A model generated the notes under the pieces. The model did no database searches. It was not told where the DNA came from and was given only the letters and a program-made list of their open reading frames with translations. Made by a program: the position numbers and the translations under genes. Shown here piece by piece: positions 27,783-35,768 of a DNA stretch of 64,000 bases. Positions within the stretch are counted from its first letter, which is position 1. Every line of letters begins with the position of its first letter. Source of the stretch: Dictyobacter kobayashii (lineage in GTDB: Bacteria; Chloroflexota; Ktedonobacteria; Ktedonobacterales; Ktedonobacteraceae); assembly GCF_003967555.1 (NCBI RefSeq), contig NZ_BIFS01000001.1, positions 434,001 to 498,000 on the forward strand, read 5' to 3'.

Positions 27783-28100
27783 ATGCGCGACGTACTACCC
27801 GATATCGAAAAATGGCGAGCACAGGGCGAACAGGTCGCCGTCGCCACCGTCATCAGTATGATTGGTTCAGCCCCCCGTCTTCCGGGTGCCAAACTGGCGG
27901 TCAACGAAAAAGGCGAGCTAACAGGCTCAGTCAGTGGGGGTTGTGTCGAGCCAGCTGTCGTACATGCAGCCATGGAAGTTATCAAAAACGGAGAGCCCCA
28001 GCTCCTCGAATTTGGTATTAGCGAAGCCGACAATATCGAAAAGATCGGCCTTGCCTGTGGGGGCACCATCCGCGTCTTCGTTGAACGCCTGGATTGGTAA
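27783..28100 (+). CDS. XdhC/CoxI-family N-terminal domain protein
   Basis: A stand-alone 105-residue XdhC N-terminal domain. XdhC proteins bind molybdenum cofactor, protect it and help its sulfuration before insertion into xanthine dehydrogenase-type enzymes. Signatures are IGSAPRLPGAKLAV, GSVSGGCVE and GLACGGTIRVFVE. GGAGGGAGA precedes the ATG. The full-length second XdhC follows at 28224; such short-plus-long pairs recur in cox-type operons of Gram-positives and Chloroflexota. Confidence 0.9.
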   Translation: MRDVLPDIEKWRAQGEQVAVATVISMIGSAPRLPGAKLAVNEKGELTGSVSGGCVEPAVVHAAMEVIKNGEPQLLEFGISEADNIEKIGLACGGTIRVFVERLDW

Positions 28101-28223
28101 GACCACCCCAAGAAACCGACAATAAACACGGACCTCTGCGATTCGTGTTTATTCTAATTTTCGTGCAGGGACGGAGGAGGCGGGGACAATCACCGCACGC
28201 ACAGAAAGAATAAGAGGAGAATC

Positions 28224-28963
28224 ATGGGCAAACTCTATGAAGAATTCAGGGATAGAATCGAGCAGGAGCGAGGTATCGCCATTGCTACTGTAGTACGTGG
28301 TGCTGCCCACGTTGGAACCAAGCTACTTATCTATCCTGATGCGAGCAGCCAGGGAACACTGGGATCTCCTCAACTCGATCAACAAGTAATTGGAGATGCT
28401 ATGCGCGCCATCTGGAGTGGCGTCGCCTCCACCCACACCTACAATCTTGAGCCAGACTCACAGGCGATTGAAGTCTTTATTGAAGGCTTTCCCCACCGCC
28501 AGAATTGATCATCGTCGGAGCCGGCCATATCGCCATCCCTCTTACCACCTTTGCCAAAACCCTCAATTATCGCGTCGTCGTAATCGACGCCCGGGCCGCC
28601 TTTGCGACCCAGGAACGTTTCCCCCACGCAGACGAATTGATCGTCGCCTGGCCAGACGAAATCTTATCCCAGCGACCACTCTATCCATCTACCTCCGTCG
28701 CCGTCCTGACCCATGATCCCAAATTCGACGAACCCACCCTCAAAGTCTTGCTTGAACGACACACCGGCTATATTGGAGCAATCGGCAGTCGCAAAACCAG
28801 CGCCGAACGCGCCGAACGCCTGAAACAGCAAGGCCTCAGCCCAGAACAACTCGAACGAATCCACGGCCCCATCGGCCTCAATATCGGCGCCACCTCGCCA
28901 GAAGAGATCGCCCTCGCCATCATCGCCCAGATCGTCGCCTACCGCCACGACAAACAACCCTGA
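28224..28963 (+). CDS. Full-length XdhC/CoxI-family maturation protein, frameshifted as sequenced
   Basis: The N-terminal part (28224-28508, ending in EVFIEGFPHRQN) and the C-terminal Rossmann part (from IIVGAGHIAIPL, 28505-28963) lie in different frames. Adding one C to the C-run at 28490-28493 joins them as VFIEGFPPPPELIIVGAGHI, the normal junction of this family, giving 246 aa. The C-terminal domain has IGAIGSRKTSAER and IGLNIGATSPEEIALAI, the diagnostic XdhC_C motif. It should act in cofactor sulfuration for the cox hydroxylase. The homopolymer location favours a sequencing error. Confidence 0.9.
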
Positions 28964-29404
28964 CACAAAAAATTGCACGAGAGGCTAACCATCCTCTCCC
29001 CACCACAGGTTCTCGAACAAATAAAATTGGGCGAATGCAAGAGGTGCAGGAGGGGCGCTAGCTCCTCCTGCCGGGGTTTGGTGGCAGGCATGCTGGGGGC
29101 ATGACAGTCCCCAATAAAACCTCTCCTCCCCGCCCGCCGCAGGCGGGTAATAACATAATAAGACATTTTGCATGTATTGCATATATTGTTAACAACATGT
29201 GCAATACATGCAAAATTATTAGTACTTTGATGGGATAGTTAAGGCTTAAGAAGTTGATATGAAACTTCTTTGTGCTTCAATCGTCTTTATGTAAGAGTCC
29301 ATGTTTATTGATTCTTTATGACAATGGGGTCCAGCAAAAGACCCAAAGCATGCATTATATTGTATCATCCCATCTCAAAACAATCTTCAAGTAAAGGATA
29401 CACA
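28964..29404. other. Intergenic region after the cox operon
   Basis: About 440 bases without a supported gene. It contains a GC-rich patch with CCCGCC/GGCGGG complementarity near 29130-29150 and the inverted repeat listed at 29166-29215. Overlapping minus-strand frames at 28939-29182 have no ribosome site and are judged spurious. Confidence 0.5.
29166..29215. repeat. Perfect 16-bp inverted repeat, possible operator
   Basis: TTTTGCATGTATTGCA (29166-29181) and its exact reverse complement (29200-29215) flank an 18-base spacer containing GTTAAC. Half-sites about three helical turns apart and AT-rich sequence suit a protein-binding site better than a terminator. It lies about 190 bases before the LCP gene. 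Confidence 0.55.
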
Positions 29405-30751
29405 ATGTCGGATAATCAATATAGACCAGACGATAACAGAGAGGCATTTCCTCCTTATCCGCCCCAACCGGGTCAAGGGTCCCAAGGGAAATTGGTGCTT
29501 GGCAATTTCCAGCAGCAACAGCAAAACCAACGTCCGCCACAGCCTTATCCTCAGCAACCAGGGCCTGGTCCACAGCCTTTTGGGCAACGCCAGGATGGGC
29601 CAGCCCAGCATCAACAACGTGGAAATCCACAGCCCTCGTCCTCACCTGCTGCATATCCTTATCATCAGCCAGGACAGGGACAGGGGAATCAATTCGGCAA
29701 TGCACCTCAGCAGCAACCACCCTTTAAACCACGCAAGAAAAGAAATAAGCGCCGTATTGGCTGCTTGAGTGCGCTGGTTGTACTGATTGTGTTGATCATC
29801 TTCGGTGTGATCACATCACAGCGTGTACTGGCCTTCGGCTCCGCGATTTCAACCCAATCACCGCTAAGCACACAAACAAGCTATATGAACACAGGCGATC
29901 GTACCAACCTGCTGGTAATGGGTTACGGTGGAGGCAACCACGATGGGGCCAACCTGACCGACTCCCTGGTAGTGATCAGTATGATTCCTTCCACCCGGCA
30001 TACATCGCTCATCTCCATTCCACGCGATCTCTGGGTACAGAATCCACCTGACTCAGGTACCTTTACCAAAATTAATGTCGTGTATCAAACAGCATCCAAC
30101 AATGGTCAGAATCGCCAGGCTGGCGCCGACGCACTGACAAAGAAGATCAATCTGGTTACAGGTATGGATGTCAAATATTGGATGATGATCGATTTCACCG
30201 GTTTTAAAACCTTTATTGACTCGATTGGTGGCGTCGATGTCTATGTGCCAGATTCGTTTAATGCCTGTTACCCCAACAACGACGATGCAGCTAAAGATGC
30301 CAGTTGGAGAATAGTAGATTTCGAAAAAGGCAATCAGCATATGGATGGGGCTACTGCGATCAGCTATGCCCGCGCCCGCGAACCAGTAGAGGTTTGTAGC
30401 AAAGGAACATCCAAAAACCAGGCGGAGTTGACTGACTTTGGACGTTCAGCACGCCAGCAGTTAATCATCAAAGCCGCCCTGGCCAAGATTCGTGATATCA
30501 CCACCTGGCCGCGCTTCTTCAGCGCCATGGACGCGCTGGAGCAAACCATTCATACCAATATGTCGCTGGCTGATCTGGGTCTCTTCTCCCAAAAGATGGA
30601 CCTGACTGATCCACATACGGCCCGTATTGGACTCAGTACCAGCAATGTAATGGCTGTCGATACAGCAAGTGATGGGGAATCCATTGTGGTCCCACAGGGG
30701 AACAACTGGCAACTCATCAAGGATTATATTGCGAAAAATCTCTACAATTAG
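29405..30751 (+). CDS. LytR-CpsA-Psr (LCP) family cell-envelope ligase
   Basis: LCP proteins transfer lipid-linked glycopolymers to the peptidoglycan or other envelope acceptors on the outer face. From ATG 29405 (AAAGGA upstream; the frame opens at 29318) there is a ~115-residue Pro/Gln/Gly-rich cytoplasmic tail, a basic stop-transfer patch (KPRKKRNKRR), one membrane helix (about 120-140) and the LCP domain. That domain has NLLVMGYGGGNHDGANLTDSL, SIPRDLWV with the catalytic Arg/Asp, and the later SYARARE. It could attach the polymers made by the 1.4-13.7 kb cluster, which is inference. Confidence 0.93.
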   Translation: MSDNQYRPDDNREAFPPYPPQPGQGSQGKLVLGNFQQQQQNQRPPQPYPQQPGPGPQPFGQRQDGPAQHQQRGNPQPSSSPAAYPYHQPGQGQGNQFGNAPQQQPPFKPRKKRNKRRIGCLSALVVLIVLIIFGVITSQRVLAFGSAISTQSPLSTQTSYMNTGDRTNLLVMGYGGGNHDGANLTDSLVVISMIPSTRHTSLISIPRDLWVQNPPDSGTFTKINVVYQTASNNGQNRQAGADALTKKINLVTGMDVKYWMMIDFTGFKTFIDSIGGVDVYVPDSFNACYPNNDDAAKDASWRIVDFEKGNQHMDGATAISYARAREPVEVCSKGTSKNQAELTDFGRSARQQLIIKAALAKIRDITTWPRFFSAMDALEQTIHTNMSLADLGLFSQKMDLTDPHTARIGLSTSNVMAVDTASDGESIVVPQGNNWQLIKDYIAKNLYN

Positions 30752-30762
30752 CCAGTACTAGC

Positions 30763-30804
30763 AGCCTGGAGATTTCTATTTATGAAAGTCTCCAGGCTTT
30801 TTTG
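30763..30804 (+). terminator. Intrinsic terminator of the LCP gene
   Basis: AGCCTGGAGA (30763-30772) pairs with TCTCCAGGCT (30789-30798), followed by TTTTTGTTTTTC. Confidence 0.9.
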
Positions 30805-30854
30805 TTTTTCACTAATTTACTATTTTATCCTATTTTTCATTTGCTCAGGGTTTG

Positions 30855-30863
30855 TGCTACAAT
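30855..30863 (+). promoter_or_regulatory. Extended -10 promoter element of the FHA pseudokinase gene
   Basis: TGCTACAAT (30855-30863) is an extended -10 sequence with the TGn upstream element and lies 54 bases before ATG 30918, directly after the preceding terminator. The -35 region is weak. Confidence 0.5.
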
Positions 30864-30917
30864 GCCAACAACAGGCGCAATAAGATGTTGCGCTCCTCTC
30901 GATGGAAAGGGATGAAT

Positions 30918-32324
30918 ATGCCACAACGCGACGCGCGCCTCATTGGTGGGGTGTACCGCATCGGACAAACAATTACCTCTGGTGGGATGTTGACCACATC
31001 TACAGCTTATAACCACAATACGAATGATGTGGTTGGGTTATATATATTGGATATTCCTCCTACAGAGCAATTGGATGCACTTCCTACCTTGTTAAAACCT
31101 TATGAAAAGCGTCGCCTGGTTAATTCACCACACACATTACGCGTGCTTGATTGGGGAATAGATGATACACGTATCTATATCGCGACCGATCCACCACGTG
31201 GGATTACGCTTCAGCATGTATTGGATACAGAAAATATCACCCTTGAGCGAGCGTTAGAGCTTTGCCGCCAGATAACCATAGGGCTACAGGCGCTACACGC
31301 AGCAGGCATCTCAGGCCTGGATCTACGGCCACAATTAATTACGGTGGATACAGTGGGTATTCAGGATCGCGTCCAGATCGATGATATCGGATTGCGCCCG
31401 CTACTGCAGGCATTGCACTATATTAATCTGCAGAGCAGTTATGATATTGGCTACCTGGACCCACGTTATGCTCCTCCGGAGTATATCAATTATCAACGTT
31501 CCGGTCCCTGGAGTGATATCTATCAAGCCGGGCTGCTACTCTTCACCCTGATTACGGGTCGCCTGCCTTTTGTGGGGCGTACAGCAGCCGAGACTGGAAT
31601 CTTGCAGGCCAATAGCCCTGTTCCCAGGATGCGAGTCTTTAAGCATCAGACACCAGACGAGGTACAACAACTGGTTGAGCGAACCATGGCCAAAGAGCCA
31701 GCCCGACGCTTCAGCAGCGCGACTGAACTACTCAAGGCACTGGAAACACTGCAGAGTCAGACGCAAACTTCAGTTCCCATCCCGGCGGCCAAAGAGACAA
31801 ACACAGCACCAGATAAGAATGCTGGCTACACTGCGGAAATATCCCAGGCTGAAATGGAGGCTGCGATCAAGAAACCAGGAGGCCAGGGTGAAAGCGCCAG
31901 CAGCAGAAATATAGCCAAAAACGCGCAGCCTATACCCGCCAATATTCCCACCGAACAAGGCGTCTATGCATATCTCCGCTATGAGAAAGGCGAATACCCA
32001 CAACGTATCGCCATCACCGAGTCCAGCATAATTGTCGGCCGCCTTGATCCTAAACGTGGACTCAGTCCCGATCTCGATCTCAGCCATATTGATCCGAAAA
32101 TGAGCATCTCGCGTCAGCACGCTCGCATCCGCTTTGAGGGCACGTTTTTTACGATCGAGGACCTTAAGAGCCGCAATAAAACCAGGCTGGAAAACCTGGT
32201 GTTGACGCCACTCAAGCCTGAACTGCTTAATCATGGCGCACAACTTTCTTTCGGCAGTGTGCGCCTACGCTTCGAGGTCCCCGGCATGGAGACCCCACCA
32301 ACACAAAAAAATGTCAGGAACTAG
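30918..32324 (+). CDS. Pseudokinase-like protein with C-terminal FHA domain
   Basis: 468 residues. The N-terminal ~280 follow the serine/threonine kinase fold but the active site is degraded. The VAIK lysine is replaced in NDVVGLYILD, HRDLKPxN is GLDLRPQL, and DFG is DDIG. The activation and C-lobe regions are kept (LDPRYAPPEYINYQRSGPWSDIYQAGLLLFTLITGRLPF, matching APE and DxxxxG). A Ser/Gln/Ala-rich linker leads to an FHA domain (about 360-460) with GRLDPK, SISRQHARI and LKSRNKTRLEN, the phosphothreonine-binding residues. It should be a phosphopeptide-reading scaffold rather than an active kinase. ATG 30918 is six bases after GAAAGGG; the frame opens earlier at 30852. Confidence 0.88.
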   Translation: MPQRDARLIGGVYRIGQTITSGGMLTTSTAYNHNTNDVVGLYILDIPPTEQLDALPTLLKPYEKRRLVNSPHTLRVLDWGIDDTRIYIATDPPRGITLQHVLDTENITLERALELCRQITIGLQALHAAGISGLDLRPQLITVDTVGIQDRVQIDDIGLRPLLQALHYINLQSSYDIGYLDPRYAPPEYINYQRSGPWSDIYQAGLLLFTLITGRLPFVGRTAAETGILQANSPVPRMRVFKHQTPDEVQQLVERTMAKEPARRFSSATELLKALETLQSQTQTSVPIPAAKETNTAPDKNAGYTAEISQAEMEAAIKKPGGQGESASSRNIAKNAQPIPANIPTEQGVYAYLRYEKGEYPQRIAITESSIIVGRLDPKRGLSPDLDLSHIDPKMSISRQHARIRFEGTFFTIEDLKSRNKTRLENLVLTPLKPELLNHGAQLSFGSVRLRFEVPGMETPPTQKNVRN

Positions 32325-33997
32325 ATGCTCGGCCGGGCACGGGACAAAATGGGATCTAGCGCGACACCAGTAGGGATAGTGCCAAATGCTCGCCCACCAT
32401 CCTCTGCCAGGCGGGCGGCACAGAAAGCATCGGCGACCGCTGGATGGCCATGCTGGACCAGCAGTGCTGCTTGCCACAACAGCGCCATACGCTCTACCAG
32501 GCGCCGCGCCTGCCCTTCACGTTCTCCAACCGGCATATGCGCGATATCCTCTTGAAAACGGGTGCTGGCCAGATCCAGACGACGATCAGCCCGCGACCCT
32601 GCGCTATCTCAGCCAGGAACGCATCTAACGCCTGCGGCTCTTTTGCCATTGAGCGCAATACATCCAGGCAGATCACGTTACCAGAACCTTCCCAGACAGA
32701 ATTAACTGGCATCTCGCGATAGATGCGCGGCATACCACTTTCCTCTACGTACCCATTGCCACCCAGGCATTCCAACGCCTCCGCCGCCAGTTGTGGACCA
32801 CGCTTGGTGACCCAGTATTTGGCGATAGCGGTTCCTATACGCTGTATAAAACGCTCGTGCATATTAGTCCGTGACTGATCACTGGCACGTGCCAACCGAA
32901 AAGCCAGGATCGTGGCAGCATCTGCCTCAATAGCCAGGTCGGCCAACACATTGCGCATCAAGGGCTGTTCAAGTAAGCGGCGACCAAAGGCCTCTCGATA
33001 CGCCGCATGGTGGGTAACCTGGGCTACCGCCTGCCGCATCATGGCAGCCGTCCCCAGGATACAGTCCTGCCGCGTACAATTAACCATCTCAATAATGGTG
33101 CGCACTCCATGCCCTTCCTCGCCGAGCCGCACTGCCCAGGCATCCACAAATTCGACCTCGCTGGAGGCATTGGAACGATTGCCCAATTTATCTTTCAAGC
33201 GTTGCAGGAAGAAGTGGTTACGACTACCATCAGGCAGGATGCGAGGAAGCAGAAAGCAGGTCAGCCCGCCAGGAGCCTGAGCCAGGACCAGGAAAAGATC
33301 ACACATAGGGGCAGAGCAGAACCATTTATGGCCGGTCAATAGATAGGCCGGCTCCCCATGATAACCCATCACTGGTTGAGCCGGGTTATGTTAGCGCGCA
33401 CATCTGAGCCACCTTGCTTCTCTGTCATGCCCATTCCACACAGCAGTCCTCGTTTCTCCTCAGGTGATCGCAAGCCTGGATCATACTCATTGGTGGTCAA
33501 TAGCGGCAACCAGGGAGCAGTTGTCTCCTGGTAGGCTGCCAGGACCGGATAAGCAGCATGTGTCATGGATATAGGACAGCCATGACCGGCCTCAGCTTCT
33601 GTACACAAATAAAAAATAGCCGCCCGTGCGACATGGTTGCCCTGGGGCTGCTCATGTTGCCACGAAAGCGCATGGGCACCAGCCTGGACCGACATCTGCA
33701 TCAACTTGTGCCAGGATGGATGAAAAGTCACCTCATCTACCCGGTGTCCATAGCGATCATGTGTCCTCAATGCCGGTACAAACGCATTCGCCTCCTGCCC
33801 CAGCCAATCACTTCCTCACTTCCCACCACATCTCCTAACTCAATCAAACGCTTTTCCGCCCAGTCAGCCCCCTCACGGCGCACACATTCAGCCAGTGTCA
33901 CATCTTGCGTAAACGCATTATAGTTCATCAACGGTGGAGGCTGGTTGAAAACCTTATCGGTCGCAGACAATGCAGTAGAACGCTCAATGATGTCCAT
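32321..33997 (-). CDS. AidB-like acyl-CoA dehydrogenase, three frameshifts as sequenced
   Basis: Relatives are FAD-dependent acyl-CoA dehydrogenases of the AidB/isovaleryl-CoA group, linked to alkylation-damage response or branched fatty-acid oxidation. ATG 33997 has AAGGGG upstream and opens with FNQPPPL, the family's N-terminal signature. Four pieces lie in successive frames: residues up to VIGWG, then a part with HVARAA, GHGCPISMT and GMGMTEKQGGSDVRAN, then GHKWFCSAP through LGGNGYVEESGMPRIYRE, then the C-terminus to 32321. Each break is explained by one missing G or C (near 33797, 33381 and 32590), two of the three clearly in homopolymers. Repaired, it is 559 aa, normal for AidB-type proteins. 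Confidence 0.85.
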
Positions 33998-34322
33998 TGG
34001 TATCCCCTTTGATCTCTTGAACACAGAAAACAGGCAAATATAAACAGCAAAGATGAACGCTTGCTTCAACAAGTATAACATAGAACATGACCCATCTCGG
34101 TAAGCCCCTCCCCGCTCATTTCCCAGCATCTCGCCTGTACAATCCATCGTATTATAAACAATAAACCAGATTAGCTCCCGCGAATGTCTATGCCGTTCAA
34201 TCGTATAAGTATGTCTGATCCTCATGACCACGGGAAGCGCGTCGTTGTCAGGCTCACAGGATCAGGCATGAAGGTCTAAGAGCGGCATTTATATTTTTAA
34301 AGAGGAAGAAAAGGAATCAGAA

Positions 34323-34646
34323 ATGGGTACAAATCAATATCATGAACCAGCAGCAGAACTTTCACAGGAAACACGGACGTTTGCAAGAATCATAACGTCT
34401 CTACAGGAGGAGTGTGAGGCCATCAACTGGTATCAACAGCGTATTTCAGTTGAGCCAGATCCAGAAGCCAGGAAGATTATGCAACATGCTCAGGAAGAGG
34501 AGTTTTTACATTTTTCAATGGACCTGGAATTTCTGTTGCGCCGAACCCCTAAATGGAGGGTAGCCGCCAAAAATGTGTTGTTCCAGGATGGCAATATCGT
34601 GGATAATGCAGAAAAAGGCGAAGATCAGGAAGAAGAAGTCAATTAA
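34323..34646 (+). CDS. Encapsulated-ferritin-like protein (EncFtn type), no encapsulin gene nearby
   Basis: 107 residues forming a half-ferritin (two-helix) subunit that decamerises to make ferroxidase sites between protomers. By comparison with the Rhodospirillum rubrum protein as I recall it, all key residues are kept: Glu29, Glu30 and Glu32 with Trp36-Tyr37 in QEECEAINWY, and Glu60/His63 in QEEEFLHF, plus the opening HEP and the KW motif near 81. EncFtn normally sits next to an encapsulin shell gene and carries a C-terminal targeting peptide (LGIGSL type). Here neither is present; the tail is acidic (EKGEDQEEEVN). It is flanked by opposite-strand genes and ends in its own terminator. Confidence 0.85.
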   Translation: MGTNQYHEPAAELSQETRTFARIITSLQEECEAINWYQQRISVEPDPEARKIMQHAQEEEFLHFSMDLEFLLRRTPKWRVAAKNVLFQDGNIVDNAEKGEDQEEEVN

Positions 34647-34659
34647 ATTCCATAAAAAC

Positions 34660-34697
34660 GAAGGCAGCTCTATCCAGGATAGGGCTGCCTTCTTTTA
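34660..34697. terminator. Bidirectional terminator between the ferritin-like gene and hom
   Basis: GAAGGCAGCTCTATCC (34660-34675) pairs with the arm at 34677-34692 with one G-T pair. A T-run follows on the plus strand and AAAAA precedes it, which serves the minus-strand gene ending at 34711. Confidence 0.88.
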
Positions 34698-34710
34698 TGA
34701 GGTTGTGCTA

Positions 34711-35754
34711 TTAAAGTGTTTTAGCAATCGCGATCAGGTCCGCGAGTAATCCCTGGCCGGTCTGCAAGCGGCCAGCCCCCGGACCACTGATAGTGACCGC
34801 CGAGAGTGAATCGCCATGGAAAGTGATAGCATTCATGGCGCCATTAACATGGGCCAGGGCATCATCAAGTGGCAAGGCGACCGGCTCGACGCGAGCCAGG
34901 AGTGGGGCCTGGGGATCGTCGGCAGCGCGCGAGATTGAGGCGATCAACTTGATGCGTTTACCTGCGCGGGCAGCCTGTTGGATCTGTTCCAATGTCACCC
35001 CGGTGATGCCCTGGCGCTGGACCTGTTCTGGCTTAATGAACTGTCCAAAGACAAGGGCCGCCAGAATAACAGTCTTGGCGACCACATCATAACCTTCTAC
35101 ATCAGCGGTGGGATCGGCCTCCGCATAGCCCTGTGCCTGGGCCTCAGCCAGGACCTCAGCATAGTCACGTCCCTCGGCCATAGCGCTCAGAATATAGTTT
35201 GTAGTGCCATTAAGAATGCCACGCACAGCCTGCACGCTGACTCCAGCCATACCTTCACTTACCGTGCTCAGGACCGGTGTCCCAGCCATCACGGTAGCTT
35301 CCATACGCAGTTGAACCCCCTGTTGCTGCGCCAGGGCCAATAGTTCACCCGCAGCCAGAGCGGCCGGACCTTTATTGGCAATAGTCACGTGCATACCCTT
35401 TTTCAGGGCGGTGCGGATATGACTGAGCCCAGGTTCGGCGTCCTGCAGATTGGTCCAGGTTGCCTCGGCCAGCACATCAGCCTGCGTCGCCTGTAAGCCT
35501 TCTACCACACTCGTCCAATGATCGACACCGGGATGCTGTGTTAGCGGCTGACGTTGAGCCGCCAGTTCGAGCAGGGTTGGAATATCCAGCCCCGCTTCAC
35601 GGTAGATAAAACCATGGCGGCTATTAGCCACACTGACCAGCGAAACGTCAAGGTCGTAATCGCGTTGCAACAGTTCCCGCTTCTTATGCAAAAGCTCGGC
35701 CAGCCCCTGGCCCACAACGCCAAAACCGACAATAGAGAGGCGTACTTTTTTCAT
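34711..35754 (-). CDS. hom: Homoserine dehydrogenase
   Basis: Reduces aspartate semialdehyde to homoserine, feeding threonine and methionine synthesis. The NAD(P)-binding GFGVVGQG is at residues 11-18 from ATG 35754. Catalytic-domain motifs are ANKGP, MEATVMAGTPVL, RGILNGTTNYIL and the D/K pair around GYAEADPTADVEGYD. At 347 aa it lacks the C-terminal ACT domain, so threonine feedback through that domain is not expected. The longer frame starts at ATG 35778, overlapping the murJ stop codon, so the two genes are probably translationally linked. Confidence 0.94.
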   Translation of the reverse strand: MKKVRLSIVGFGVVGQGLAELLHKKRELLQRDYDLDVSLVSVANSRHGFIYREAGLDIPTLLELAAQRQPLTQHPGVDHWTSVVEGLQATQADVLAEATWTNLQDAEPGLSHIRTALKKGMHVTIANKGPAALAAGELLALAQQQGVQLRMEATVMAGTPVLSTVSEGMAGVSVQAVRGILNGTTNYILSAMAEGRDYAEVLAEAQAQGYAEADPTADVEGYDVVAKTVILAALVFGQFIKPEQVQRQGITGVTLEQIQQAARAGKRIKLIASISRAADDPQAPLLARVEPVALPLDDALAHVNGAMNAITFHGDSLSAVTISGPGAGRLQTGQGLLADLIAIAKTL

Positions 35755-35768
35755 ACTCACCAACCGAC

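Noticed and set aside
23360..28493. Programmed ribosomal frameshifting as the explanation of coxM and XdhC breaks
   Set aside because: No slippery heptamer plus downstream structure is seen, these families do not use frameshifting, and the same kind of indel recurs in unrelated genes.
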